A DNA stretch of 64,000 nt from Centrapalus pauciflorus (GCA_020465985.1 JAANYP010000175.1:35737-99736), one strand, 5' to 3'; counted from the first letter of the stretch, positions 21,388 to 34,484 are shown. Numbers and translations are program-made. The notes: generated from the sequence alone by a model not told the origin.

Positions 21388-22496
21388 CGACGAGCTGTCG
21401 TTGTGGCCCGTAGAAATAGTCCAAACTACCTACTAGTGTAGGGAAGTAAGGGTCAAATCCGCAAGGAGCGTGTAGGTTTATTAGGGTTAAAATTGCTAGT
21501 TTCTTTATGATTAGAAAAGCGAATTAAATTGTGAATGGGATTGTTTGGAATGGCGATTAAAACTAAATTAATACTAAACGATGGCAAATCAAACAACGAT
21601 TAATTAATAGATCAAATTAACGACATAACCATTTACGAATTCCCTACGACATAAGTTATTACCAATTGAACATTATATAATGGTCACATAGACATAACTA
21701 ATTTCATAGTCTTATTACTCAAGAATAACTTTAACCAATAAATATCGGCATAGTGCATGCAATATTCATTACTTGTCTTAATCCCTAGACTATAGACTTA
21801 GCACAAATAATAATACCACGATGAACTATCTTGCCTCTACCAATTAAACCATTCAATCATAATAACAGAGAAAAGTTCATCTTTTGTGTAACATCAAATA
21901 TCCAATAATCATAAACACATCAATACAAATATGAATGTTCGAAATAGGAAAACTTAGTCATAGATCCTCCGCAAATGGTTATGGAGAGCTTAGCCTTCCA
22001 TTGTCTGTTCTTGACCGGCAATGATTGTAGAAATCATCTTCGGGCTTGTAGACGGTGAAAGATCAGCACTCCAATTCTTCGTACTTTGATCCATGAACTG
22101 ACCGCAGCAGGGCTCCACCAGCGTTTTTATTATTTCAGAATTCCCAAAAACGGTTGCAAACGACCTCTATTTATAGAGGATGTGAAAAACTAGGGTTTTG
22201 GGCTCAAAAACGCGTCTGCAGGGTTTTTACGCTGCAGTGGCTTAGCCCTGCGCCCGTGGGTACGCCAGCCTACACTGGAACTGATCTTGAACTTAAAATC
22301 TCATTGTTTTGGGGCGTATGGGGCGTAACCCTTCTCCCTGACCTGGGCCTTTTGAGCTGAATTTTCTCGTGGTGCTTTGAAATGACCTCTTGACCCTGAA
22401 ACACAAATATGACGTAAAAGGACCACAGTTACGAAGTGAAAATGCATATATGAGCCTTTAAAACTGCTGAAAACACGCAATAATACAGTCTTATCG
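21388..22496 (-). repeat. 3' LTR of Athila-like F
   Basis: It aligns with 39976-41102 from TTGTGGCCCGTAGAAATAG to AATAATACAGTCTTAT. Numerous substitutions and small indels separate the two, so this is the oldest insertion with datable LTRs in the window. The terminal CGACGAGCTGTCG corresponds to TGACAACCCGTCA of the other copy. Confidence 0.82.
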
Positions 22497-24128
22497 AACC
22501 TTCCAAACTTAACTCTTGATCGACTACGAGCAAGTCTTAGATCAGAAGTAACTATACCGATTGTATTCGCAGTGTGTTCAATAAGTCCAGATTAAGTCAG
22601 CCTTTGCAATAATGCATTAAGATTTTGAATGTAAGCTAAAGAACATTTTCGGATAAAAAACATTTTCTTTAAGTTATTATAATGCATCTCACTTTTGGAA
22701 ATTACCCTTTTAGCTCAAGGTTACAAGGTTAAAACATGTGGGTCTTTTGACCATCTTTTCCCTCTATGCATGTATACGGAAAATGTTACTTTTGATTACC
22801 ATGCTTATATATATTTTTTATTTTTTAACTCGAATTTTTATCATAGCTTTTCTAGTGGATCCATGTAGCGGGATTTGGGTCAACCGCTCCCAAACCAGAT
22901 GGTTTGAGGGGATTAGGCATGAATGGTACCCCATAGCACTTAATTTCCCGAACCAACTAGGCTACCCTCAAATATTTTGAGGCTAAAAACATAATTAAGC
23001 TCTCCCACTTATTGTATGAGTTTTCAAAAATCTTTTGACAAATTATTTTCATTTAAGCACAAATGTATCTTAACTTACTTGAACTCAACTTACATAAAAA
23101 TGTTAACTATTATCACGACTCTTAACTTAATTCTAGAATTTCCTACTAACACTTACTAATTTCTAGGTACATTTTTCTATGTATCATCATTTTCCACAGC
23201 CTGATCGGCAAACAAGAACCATTAGGGAAATTTAAAGAAACTGCATTGACACTAAGCATTCACATTCAATAGGACTCGACATATGATATAAAACACACTC
23301 AATTACAGAAAAAAATTTCATAAATAAAATTCTAACCTAAACAAGTAAACTTAAATATGATAAATGTGAAGGGCAATGAACGATGGTACCTGATCACTAG
23401 TAAGGAGGAAGAGGACCAAAGATATATAGGACAAAGCTACTAACCCAAGAATCCTCGTGATGTTGAACCCCCTCTCAATATGGCCAGTTTTGCTGTTCAA
23501 TATGTCATAGCTCTCTGTCTAGGTGGTAAAATTTCAGTCTAATAATAATAATAATAAAATTTGTGAAGGCTCGTTAGATCGTATTAACGTGTCATAGAAC
23601 CTACCCTCCCGAACTTTGACCATTGTGACGTCCTCGTCACATAAACACACTTATAATGAGCAGACAATTAACACAATCACATTTTTAATAAGATTCTTTA
23701 CTTATTTGGGAAAGATGAAACTTAAGTAAAAAATTAACATTCATTAAATTAGCACACTTGCCAAAATACTAATAAACTGAAATCAAGACACAACTAAAGT
23801 TGGGTTGGAAATCCTCCCCAACTTAGTTGGTGTTACTAAGACAATTAAACTAAAACATGAAATAATTAAAACAATCCACCTTTCCGTAGGGAATCACGAT
23901 TGCACATAACACATTCAACAAGCCGTTAAACCCCTCGGTATCCCGAGTGGAAGAGTGTTGTCTCGTGAGGGTTTCCAGAAACACACTGACAAAGTTCTCT
24001 GGGTTGCCTCCCAGGATGCGCTAAGTTTTACGTCTTCAGCCAGAGGTACTGCTCCTATACTAGTCTAACTATGTTTGGGTTCCTTTAACCCGATTAGTTC
24101 AGATACTAGCATATTATTGGTTGCCTAT
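22497..24128 (-). other. 3' non-coding interior of Athila-like F
   Basis: No credible ORF. The stretch around 24001-24030 contains the minus-strand block GCATCCTGGGAGGCAACCC, which I associate with Athila/Tat elements. A short TAA repeat lies at 23539-23556. No env-like gene can be recognised here. Confidence 0.5.
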
Positions 24129-25523
24129 TTAACCTGTGTCTAATGGAAACCATGGAATTTTGTAAATAGATGATAATTTTTCATTAGGGAAGGAGTCCCT
24201 AATGTGATCCGTTAAGTCTAATGGGAGAATTAGGAGTCTGGATAGGTGGTCGGCAACAACATTCTCAGTGCATCTCTTTAGAGCTTTTTCTAGATCCCTC
24301 AAATTCAGATTAAGCCTCCTTTGTGTATCTCTTACCGGTTTAGCTTCTGGATCAGTAATGATCCTATGTATGCTTAAGTAAGACTGATTCCTTTCAAGTA
24401 TGCTATTGTCCAACCTACGGCCTCTTTATATTTTACTAGTATTTGTAGTAGGGATTTTTCTTGTGCCTCGGTCTGATCTGATGAAATGATGACTGATAGA
24501 GTGTCATTCTGACTTAAGAAGGTATATTTCAAATGCACAGAAAAAGTTTTTAATTCTAGAAACAGGTGGTTGTTCTATCGAAGGCCTTGCAGATTGAGAC
24601 ATATCAGTGGGCAACTTTTCTGTCTTATGGGTCCACGGTGGTTGTTTGGATTCAAGCGTGGATTCCATGACTGCCACAAGTTCATTGCATTTCTGAGAGT
24701 GATTTATAGCAGTGTTGTGCTAAAGAATAATTCTGTGTGGTCCTTGGTATTGATTAGTGAATCGTGCTGCTTAAGCTCATCCACCGCATCTATCATGTAA
24801 CATTCTGAATCGATTGAAGCAGCGGTGGAAGCATTAAATACATTTAATCGCAGCCTGTGATTCCCAAAGGCAAAATCTATGGCTCCCGTTCTACAAATGA
24901 TTTGAGCATTAATTGTAGCTAAGAACGGTCAGCCTAAGATAATGGTCGGTTGATTCTCTCCAAAGGAACTCTCTGTAAATAAGACTGGAAGTCAACCGGA
25001 TGGTAAAAATCATCTACTTTTACTATAACATCTGACAAGATACCCCTTGGATATTTCGTTGAACGATCTGCCAGTTGTAGAATAACATCTGTGGTCTGTA
25101 ACTGGCCCAGATCATGTTTGTCAAACAAATTTCCATGTAAAATGTTTACACTAGCTCCAAGGTCGAGTAATGCCTTTTTGATTTTCACATTGCCAATTGT
25201 CACTGGAATCAAAGGTGATCCAGGATCTTTCAACTTTGGTGGCAAGCAATTAGAGATCACTGGACTCACTTGCTCAGTTAAGTTGATCTGCTTGGGAAGC
25301 AAGACCTTGAACTTTCTTTTCTACGTGCATAGATCTTTTAGAAATTTGGCATAAGAGGGTATTTGCTGAATACCCTTGACCAATGGGATATTGATCTTGA
25401 CCTGATTGAATAGGTCCCATAAATCCTCAGGTTGTGGACCTCTCTTTCAATATTGGGATGATTTCGGATTTTCTAGAGCAGTGGGGTAAGGAGGAGGAGC
25501 TATGGTGTCATGATCCTTAACCG
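24129..25523 (-). pseudogene. Athila-like gag-end, protease and collapsed pol of F
   Basis: Reading leftwards from 25523: late-gag sequence (TIAPPPYPTALENP, then after a stop KINIPLVKGIQQIPSYAKF), then an aspartic protease (24934-25302) with ALLDLGASVNIL in place of the usual D-S/T-G and VILQLADRS. Next comes PTIILG-PFLATINAQ after the protease. At 24413-24129 a collapsed pol follows, in which the RT entry motif EAKPVRDTQRRLN is followed about 16 residues later by ENVVADHLSRL, the end of RNase H. The RT and RNase H cores are therefore deleted, and there is no integrase. Several stops and frame changes make it clearly dead. Confidence 0.75.
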
Positions 25524-25941
25524 TGTAAGGTCTACCTAACACAGATCTATCTAGACGCGGAACCGTCAACGAGTGCGGAATCCTCGTTAACGGGTAGACG
25601 GTAACAACACTCACCAGCAACACGGAGACTATCAGAAGCTGCACGAACTACACAGGCACGCACCTACGAACTGATTCTCTCCGAAACAACACTAACACTG
25701 ATGATAAACTCGAAATCGCTTAATGCTTAATCACTCTCGAATTCTGCAAAAAGTCTAATAATATTTCGAGTCTATCCCTAATTATAGAGGCTAATTCGAG
25801 TCTGTCATGGGCCAAACTCGAATCCCGCCCAAGGCCCATTCGAGTTTGTCCCATCTGACATTCTCGAATCTGCCTAAGTGGTCACATTCGAATCTGTCTA
25901 AGTGACTCATTCGAATCTGACCAGATTCGAATCCTAGTCCT
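25524..25941 (-). repeat. 3' LTR of C3, truncated
   Basis: It matches the 5' LTR from TGTAAGGTCTACC (plus strand) to CGAATCCTAGTCCTTA with few substitutions, then breaks off. The remaining 250 or so bases, including the LTR start, are missing and replaced by the inverted segment. TTCGAA and CTCGAA words are dense at 25790-25930. Confidence 0.88.
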
Positions 25942-26223
25942 TAATAGGAGAAGCGGTGATGGAAGATTTTGAAGAAAAGGTGATTCATAGAATCTATGAT
26001 CCTCTTCACCTGGTAAACCATTCTCGAGATGACCTTCAAATTTTGCATGCTCATAGGATTTCAAGTGATACTCATATGGATGGTGAGGCAAGAAAGTATG
26101 AGAATGTAGTTAAAGTGTGTGTTGAAAAGGGTTTGTATGCTGGAAGCAGTTTGAATAAATAATAAACAAAGTACTTAATCAAATGTGTGAATTATTAGAA
26201 GCTATCGTCAAGGGGGAGTCTGT
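25942..26223 (+). other. Inverted segment: env-like C-terminus and polypurine tract of C3
   Basis: This stretch reads on the plus strand, opposite to the rest of C3. It holds codons for EDFEEKVIHRIYDPLHLVN...VVKVCVEKGLYAGS (25956-26162), a polypurine tract (AGGGGGAG, 26211-26218) and the first bases of an LTR (TGTTG). It should lie immediately inside the 3' LTR on the minus strand. The inversion is coupled to loss of the adjoining LTR part. Confidence 0.85.
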
Positions 26224-28684
26224 TGAAAAGGATTATGAATAGCTGCAGTTCCCAATCAAAGAACCAGCTTAAAATGCTACCTGACACTTTTCCAGTACCC
26301 GGCACCTTCATTTACTTCTTCAGCTCTAAGTCCTTCTGCTCTGCCCTGAACCATAGCTTTCTTTTCTCTTCATTAGTCAGCTCTCTGGCAGGCTCTTCTA
26401 TTGATGACTCAACATTTAAAGCAGCATTAACTACTTCTATGTTCACAACATCATTTCCTTCTATTACATACGTATCAGTAATTGGATTTTGCTGAACGAC
26501 GATCTCATTGGCTTCATCGTCTTCGTCAGCACACACCTCATCATCTGATCTCCAATCAACAATCTCTTCAGGAACAAATTCTCCCTCTTCTAGTTCCTCC
26601 ATATCATCTTCAAAGTCAAAGCCAAAATGCATCGGGTCGTCGTCGAGATCCAAAAGAGCATCAATCATCTCATTTATCTCAGATTCTATAGGTTTAGACA
26701 AACTGGCCTCTCCTTCTTTAGCTCCTGCTTGACTTGGCTCCCCCTGAGATTGAGCATCCTGAGCAGCAGAAAAATCTACTGGCTCATTCTGTCTTTGAGT
26801 GCTGGGATCATTGCCTTGGTCATCTTCATTATCATCATCCCTCGGCCACTCCACTTGATCACGGCAGGATGTCTCCCCCTGAGCCTGAATATTTTTCATT
26901 AACTACTCAACTAGGGAGCGCATCGATCTTAGCTCATTTGGCTGATCAGCGACAAAAGTCTTTAACTCTAAGTTCTCTTCCTGAACTTTTTCCACTATCT
27001 TTTTCAGATCGGCATTCTCGTTATCAAGATTTGCGTTATGATTCTGAATCTCACCGATTGCCTTTGTTAGGCCTAAGATCTGGATTTGTTGAAAGTCAAC
27101 TCGAGCTTTTAGCTGCACAAACCTTCGATTTTCTATGTATGTGGATGAGGTAGATGGGATGGATTGAATTGGAGTTGGGATGATCGGCGATGGGATGTAT
27201 GGTTCATCATGAGGTGGTGATGGTGGAATGGTGGTTTGAGGGTCCTGAGGTTGAGGAATTTGAGGTTGAGGAATTTCAGGTTGTTTTGTTGAAGCTGAAG
27301 TAGATCCTTCCATAAATCGATGACGCTTGGCCCTTTGCCTCTTCACTAATGGAGCTACCTCTTCTTCTTCAAAATCAGAGTCATCAGACTCTCTTGATGC
27401 GCGCCGCCTCGAAGCTTCTTCAGACACTACTAACCTTGATCCATAAGTTCCCATTTGAACAGGAGGTTCTGTAGATACGGACTCTGGAGCTTCAACTTCT
27501 ATCTCCTCCATATCTTCTGACTCAGTTGTTGAAGATGACAAGTCAGTACCAGTTTGCTCTGGTTAATATTCCTCAACTTGCCTAAAAACATCTTCTGCTC
27601 CTTCCGGAGGCTGTAGTAACTGATCAACCAACTCTGCAGTTATTTCCTCATTTGCATGAGGCCCAGACGCCCAGATTTCTTCCAAAGTTTGGGCTATCTG
27701 CTCAGATTCTGGTGCGGCACTTGAAGGCCCTGCTTCCTGTACCTCTGGCTGTTGACTTGTCGACGGCCTAGCTGCCTGAATTTGAGTCGCAGATGGTCTT
27801 TGGCGTCTCCTTTGTGGCTGTGCACGCGGTTGTTGTCGTTGTTGTTGCGGTGGCTGTCTAGCTTGAACTTCCACTTCTCCTGCCGAGTTGGCATTATCCG
27901 GAGCTTCAAAGTTCCTGTCTAGAACTGCTCCAAACAACGGTCGTTCGACTGGAACTGCTAGCCTTCCTCTGTGCGAAGAACAGTCAGCAAAAATCCTTTT
28001 ATCCATGACCGCGACACTCTGAATCTCATTCAACTGCGGCAAATTAGGCAAGAAATGCCTGATGAGCATCATTATGAAACGAGGATATAGCAGAAATTGT
28101 TGCTGCTCTGGAGCCGAGATTTGATGAACGAATTCCGAGAAAAACATTTAAGAAAAGCTGAAGGGCCGATTATAAACTAAAGCGATCATCCCGGATTGAA
28201 TCTTCGAGACGATATAATCAAAACCAGCTTTCTTGGCTGCAAAACAAACCATAAACACATGAGCCAAGAATCTCCATTGACCAATAAGCCCGCTCTTCAT
28301 GTAAGATGTCTTCGTAACATCTAAGCTATAACCCATCCTCTGAAAAGCTGCTTGCCTAATACTTAAGGGAAAGTCAATAGGCCCAGACTCTTCTTCCTGA
28401 GATCCTAGCTGCAAAACCTGACGCAGCATATCAGCAGAAAACACCAATGGTTGTCCTGCTATCCTTGTTCTCAAAACTGTCGGGGTGACAGTGCAGTCAA
28501 CTTGTAGATGCTCATAGAACTGGCGTACATATGGAATAACAATCTGAATGTTATGTGACAAAGCAAAAGCAATCCTAGATTCTACTAAGAAATCCAGCAT
28601 TTGACGAAAACCCTGCGCCTCAGGGATATGATGGTCGGGGGGAATGACCATATTATGCTTCGGCACAAATACTCGAACAGCCAT
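26224..28684 (-). pseudogene. Env-like ORF of C3, one frame with nonsense codons
   Basis: From ATG at 28684 a single frame runs about 790 codons to 26312, interrupted by TAA at 28148, TAA at 27563 and TAG at 26903. Residues 1-178 are the N-terminal module (FVPKHNMVIPPDHHIPEAQG, YEHLQVDCTVTPTVL). A Gln/Arg/Pro-rich low-complexity region follows (about 27900-27700), then a Glu/Ser-rich and Pro-rich linker, a coiled coil (AIGEIQNHNANLDNENADL...) and an acidic block with EEGEFVPEEIVDW. The C-terminal domain is cut off by the inversion at about 26224. At least the first two stops sit where Gln would be natural, fitting C-to-T change. Function unknown. Confidence 0.82.
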
Positions 28685-30774
28685 ATCTGCACCATAGATA
28701 AACTATTAGAATTAATAAAAATCAATAAACTTGCCAAAATTCAAATTTGTTTTATTTTGAACTTGATTAAGTACAAAATCCAACACAAAAGAATTTCTAC
28801 AAGTTTAATAAAATTTAAATTAAATAATTCAAATAAAATGATAGATTCGAATAAACCCCTTTTCGAGTTTAATGGCACACTCGAATCTAGTGACCTTCTC
28901 GAGTTTACTTACAGACTCGAGAATCGTTCGGAACAGATTCGAACCCGTCGGCCTAAGTCAACACCAAATCCCATGATTTTAACCTTTTTGGACTCAGAAA
29001 ATTACATTCGTTAGTCCTACTAGTTACTAATCACAGATATGTGCATTTAATTTGACTATTTATCGGTCCAAACTTGGTAATTTTGAAACACACGATTTCG
29101 ACCCATAAACTTTCAAATATCAGTGATTTTTGGCTTAAATGATGTATAAAACTACATGAATCTTGTACAACCCAGTTGATTATACCTAGATGTATCAGTA
29201 GAATCGAAACACCAAGCAAGAAACTCGACAAATTGTCGTTTTTGTGAAAAATGGTAGACTCGAGGAAATAGATTCGAAATCGCAGATAGATTCGAGAGAT
29301 AGATTCGAAAACAGATGTGTTAATGACATTACTGTTAACCTATTTATACTACCTAACTTCGAATCTACGGCCAAAGTCGAATCTACTGACAGATTCGAGA
29401 CTACCCAGTTTCAAGTTAAACTAAACTCGAATTACCCAAAACACTTAGAAAATTTCGAAAATTTTGAAATAAATTCAACTTTTTCAACTTTTTCAACCTT
29501 ATTGTGTAACGGAATCAACTTTGCCAAATCTTTTACCCTAAGCACAAGATTTTCACGCAGTGTTTATTTTATCCAACTATGAATGCACCCTCAGTAATTT
29601 TTGACCTTTTTCCTAAGTAAAAAATAAAAAATAAAATAGAATAAAATAAAATAAACTAAGGAAAAATAAAATAAAATGAAATTAAAATAAGTAATAAATA
29701 AAAATTTTTAAAATTTTGACCAAAAATATAACTTAGACTTAAACTATACTTATTAAAATTTACAACCTATGCTAAACGCTAACAAAATATTTTTGATGAG
29801 TATAGCCAAAGAAAGGTTCAATCAGATAGCGGTGTCAGATACTCACTTTCAGTAATTAAACTTCCACACTTAGGAATTTTTGATTCCTTTGATTGTTTGT
29901 CGTGAAATACCTATTTAGCCGATTGTTGGTATTTTACCCCTTTAAACATGCTACATTTCGGAATATCCCTTGGCATTTTTATTTATCATGAAATTATCTT
30001 ACGTGACTCAGACATAGACATACTTTTATGATCAAGGCATACAGACAAAGATTCTAACTTGTTGGTATTTGGAAACTTTCTTTAAAAGACAAACATCGGA
30101 CACAGGTCTGTATTTTCATACAACAAAGTGTCTTAGTTTGACTTAAGGTTTAATTTTTAAAGCTAGAAAGATAGAGGCAACAGGTCTGTACTTACGTACA
30201 ACAGAGTTACATGTTTTCGACTCTCAATTTTGTATGATTTTTCTATTCTTTCCATTTTAAGATGTATTTGATGATGCTATACATCCCCAGAAAGTTTGCA
30301 TACCTCATTTAGACTCAAAGTTTGTATGTCTTGTACATAAAAATTAAGACCGATTGGTCATACATCTAAGTTAGCGAAACGTTTGACTTTTTCTTGAATA
30401 TTTTATTAGCCTTGAGATTCCCTATATGTATAATGCCTACCAACACATCAAACTAAAATAAAGTATAACACTTAGAATTTTAGGTGCATTATGTGTGAAA
30501 GTCTAAACACTTAGAGTTTGTAACGACTGTGCTAATTTTCGTCACTTTAAACCTATGCATCTAAGACTTAACTCTTTTTCTGATATTCTCTTTTTTTTTT
30601 TGTATTTTTATGATTTTCTCTCTTTTTTCTTTTGTTTTTCATAAGAAATAGCCAATAAAAGAAGATAACCTACTAACTTACTAAAAATAGAAACTATCCT
30701 AAATTAGCAGACTTACCATAAAAAGAAAGAAATACTACAGCTATAAAAGAAAATAAACTACCACTAAGGTCAAA
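28685..30774 (-). other. Pol-env spacer of C3
   Basis: AT-rich and without a gene. On the minus strand a TATAAATA occurs at 29348-29341, about 660 bases before the env-like ATG, and GGTGCAG lies directly before that ATG, so a leader intron is conceivable. TTCGAA/CTCGAA words are dense between 28840 and 29450. A long T-tract (about 30590-30602) lies further upstream. Confidence 0.6.
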
Positions 30775-32706
30775 TTACTCTGGGTTGCGCATTCCATTTA
30801 GTTGAATTAAATATTCAAACCGTGACTTATCGAAGGCTTTGGTAAATAAATCAGCATTATTATCGTCCGTTGCCACTTTTACCAATTTGATTAAGTTCTT
30901 TTCAGCACAATCACGAATAAAATGATGCCTTATGTCTATGTGCTTTGTTTTACTGTGTTTAACTGGATTGTTAGTTATTGCGATAGTAGACTGGTTATCT
31001 ATCCTAATAGGAGTTTGAGTATAAGCCAAACCGTAATCCCGCAATTGTTGTTGTATCCACAGAACCTGTGAGCAGCAACTACCAGCAGCAACATACTCGG
31101 CCTCGCACGTTGACACGGCTACTGACGTCTGTTTCTTGCATTGCCAGGATACCAGTCTCCCTCCTAGGAATTGACAACCTCCAGTTGTTGATTTGCACGT
31201 CAAGCTGCATCCTCCGTAGTCAGAATTCGTGAATGCTTCCAACTCTAGATCTCCCTCCGCGTGATACCAAAGTCCCAGCTTCGGTTTCGACTTGAGGTAT
31301 CGTAGAATCCGCTTCACAGCTTTCATGTGCATCTCCTTTGGATTAGCTTGAAACCTAGCACAAATACACAAAGCAAACATGATGTCAGGTCTTGAAGCAG
31401 TTAAATACATAAGTGATCCTATCATGGCCCGATATAATGTCGGATCCACATCGGCATCACTTTCAGTACCCGGTCCGAGATTGTGATTCACTTGAATCGG
31501 CGTGCTGAAATGGGCAGTCAGTTTCGTTCCTTCCATCCCGAAACGTTCCAATAAGAAATTTAACTCTCCCATTGCACTCATCTCGAATTTCGACTTCATC
31601 ACCTTCTCGAAATCTTTGCACATCTGTTCGTCTGATGATCCAAAAATGATATCATCGACGTACACTTGTACCAAGATAAAATGTTCTCCCTTCCTCTTAT
31701 CAAACAGAGTACTATCTATCCTACCCCTTTCAAACCCGTTTACTAATAAATGGTTGGATAGAGTCTCATACCCCGCCCTTGGTGCTTGATGCAATCCATA
31801 TAGAGCCTTATCTAAGCGATATACTCTATCAGGATATTTTGGGTCTGTAAATCCGGGCGGCTGTTCTACATACACCAACTCCTTCACTTTCCCATATAGG
31901 AAAGCACTCTTAACATCTAATTGATATACCTTAAAGCCCTTGAAGGAGGCAAAAGCTAGAAACAACCTAATGGCTTCCAGCCTTGCTACTGGTGCAAACA
32001 CCTCATTGTAATCGATTCCCTCCTCTTGGTTGAAACCCATTACAACTAACCGAGCCTTGTTGCGAGTGACTATACCCCGATCGTCTCTTTTGCACTTAAA
32101 AATCCATTTGGTTCCTATGGCAACTTCCCCTCGAGGTAAAGGAACTAACTCCCACACTTCTAGTTTCCTAAACTGCGAGAGTTCTTCCTGCATCGCTTCA
32201 ACCCAGGAGTTATCCTTAAGTGCCATTTGCACATTCTTAGGCTCTACTTGCGATATGAAACAAGAATAGAGACATGTGTGATATGCCTCGGAGTCATTTA
32301 TCATCGACAACAACACAATTTTGTTATTTAAACTACTCCTAGTCCTCACACCCTCGTTAGGATTTCCTATGATGCTTTCTATAGGTTGGTTCTTGTTGAT
32401 CCTAGAGGTCTCTATCTCATCAACCCTTAGATTATCTCCTAAGTTAGATCCTATTTCACCTAATGGGGGAACTTCCTCAGATTCTACATTTTCCTCCTCG
32501 TGGACATTTTCCTCAGAGTTGGAGTTTGTTTCCTGAGTCTGGTTCTCAGTTGAAGGTGCTTTAGGAACATTGACTTCTGGAGATCCATCTACAGTCGAAG
32601 TAGGCTCGGATGTGGATTCAAACGTAGTCCTCGGAAAGGTATGACCATCGTCATTCAGATGCAACGTCGCCATGTCCTTTTCGATTGTACCTGCATTTTC
32701 ATCCAA
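30775..32706 (-). pseudogene. C3 reverse transcriptase and RNase H
   Basis: An open frame of 643 codons covers the end of the integrase linker, the Ty1/copia reverse transcriptase and RNase H. The RT begins near ALKDNSWVEAMQEEL, carries the FAPVARLEAIRLFLA block and QLDVKSAFLYG, and has the catalytic YVDD in QVYVDDIIFGSS. RNase H shows the SDYGGC, EAEYVAAG and KHIDIRHHF motifs and ends near NGMRNPE. After LNFLL the frame jumps to ERFGMEGTKL, so about 20 residues usual in this family (the LGLQ... stretch) are deleted in frame. As part of a polyprotein whose upstream parts are broken it is not a functional unit. Confidence 0.88.
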
Positions 32707-32763
32707 AGGAATGTTAAATGACTCAAATAATTTATCATAGTCAAATATCCATTCTGGACCTGT

Positions 32764-34070
32764 TTAGGGTTCATGTGTATAACTTGTGACTTCAATGTTA
32801 TGCTCAATTTCCACTGTACCATTTGTTTTGTTAAAAACCCGTTTGTTTGGTGAGTTCGGCACATAACCTAGGAAGTATCCTTCGTCAGCCTTTTCACCAA
32901 ACTTCGGTTGATGTTTTGTACGCAATAAAGTGCATGGTACCCCCAACGGTTCGAAGCAAGTTAAATTAGGTGGCCATTTATTCAAAATTTCATAACAGGT
33001 TTTGTTCAAAGATTTGACAGTTAGGACCCGGTTTAAAATGTGACATGCGGTATTCACTGCCTCCCCACAAAACATGGTAGGAAGCTTTGAATCCGACAAC
33101 ATAGTCCTAGCTGCCTCAATCAGTGTCCTGTTTTTACGTTCGGCCACCACATTTTGTTGAGGCTCATATGGTGCACTAAATTGATGCACTATGCCCAATA
33201 TACACCAATTACAGTGTTTTTGAACTCAGTTCCATTATCACTACGTATCCTTTTAACCCGTGTTCCGTAGGAATTCTCCACTTGGTCTAAGAACCCGATG
33301 AGCTTGGAAGCCGTCTCGTCCTTTGTACCTAGAAAGAAAACCCAAGAAAATCGTGAGTAATCGTCAGTGATAACCAAACAATACCAACTACCTCCTATAC
33401 TCCTTTTGTTGATTGCGCCGAAAAGGTCCATGTGCAAAAAATCGAATGTTGAGGTTATGGAGTTCTGCGTCTTTGACTTGTGTGTCTTCTTATGTTGTTT
33501 GCCCTTCTTGCATGGCAAACACTTGTCCTCGAACTGAAAACTCTTCATAGGCACACCTTGCACCAATCCATTTTTTGTTATGTAGTTCATTTTTCTTAGG
33601 TGCAAGTGAGCCATGCGTCTGTGCCACAATATTGATTCCGTCTCCGAAGCTTTGGATAACAAACAGATTGGCCCCATCGAAGTCTCCGGCTTGTTCATAT
33701 CAAGAATGTACAAGTCATTCTTCCTTGGTGCCCGCATCAATACCCATTCTTCAGGAATTTTGAATCCCGGTTTTAGCACTAACGCTTCAGTGTCAGTGAA
33801 GAACACTGAATTCTTCTTGTCACAGATTTGAGATACACTAATGAGATTGTGAACCAGTTTATCAACGTGATAAACTTGGTCCAACTTGATCGTCCCATTA
33901 GTGACCACTCCGGTACCCGTGATGTTTCCTCCTTTTTTTCCCGCGAATGATACAAATCCCCGATTCCCACCTTTGAAGTCTGTAAGGAGACTTCTTTCCC
34001 CTGTCATGTGCCTGGAGCATCCACTGTCGACGAACCATTTGTTGTTTGGACCTGTGGTAATCTCCTGCAC
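32764..34070 (-). pseudogene. C3 protease, integrase
   Basis: The frame to 33189 contains the protease active site VDSGCSRHMTG, the GAG-pre-integrase zinc-binding region (HRRMAHLHLRKMN ... CLPCKKGKQ) and the integrase core with the first two catalytic Asp residues (HMDLFG and RSDNGTEF). It ends in a stop after a small deletion. The rest (32764-33198), in a shifted frame, carries the third catalytic residue in VVAERKNRTLIEAARTML and the C-terminal region up to FLGYVPNSP. Upstream of 34070 a TAA lies in frame with gag, where Sireviruses separate gag and pol. Confidence 0.85.
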
Positions 34071-34484
34071 ATAAAAGAAAATAGGTTAGTTATGACGGGG
34101 AACCCAAGCCATAACTGACTTGGTTATACCATTCTCGTCCACATACTTAAACTCTTTCAAATACCCATCTCGCCTTTAAGGTTACTTGGGTCGTTAAACA
34201 GGAGTTTGTTGTGGTGCCGAGTGATGTAAATTCACTCTCTGCCTTTGAGTAGGCATTTGTTGCGGAGCTCTTGAATAATTCCTATTATATTGCATTTCAG
34301 ATTGTGATCCCTGAGCTCTTACCGGTGTGTGATGTCTAATAGGAGTGTGTGACCTAACCGGAGTGTATGCTCTGCGAGGTGTTGTGCTCCTATACTGTTG
34401 TTGAGGTCCAGACCTAGATTGATTTACGACTCTGTTCGGTGAACTAGTCCTAACTACTTCCTTTGGTCCAGCCTTTACCGGTAC

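Noticed and set aside
22154..22360. Small plus-strand ORF in the Athila LTR
   Set aside because: It lies inside an LTR on the opposite strand, and the homologous LTR at about 40750 does not keep it open.
34065..34146. Possible 82-bp intron at the gag-protease junction of C3
   Set aside because: Donor, branch point and acceptor look good, but removal puts the protease out of frame, while gag and protease are already in the same frame separated by one TAA.
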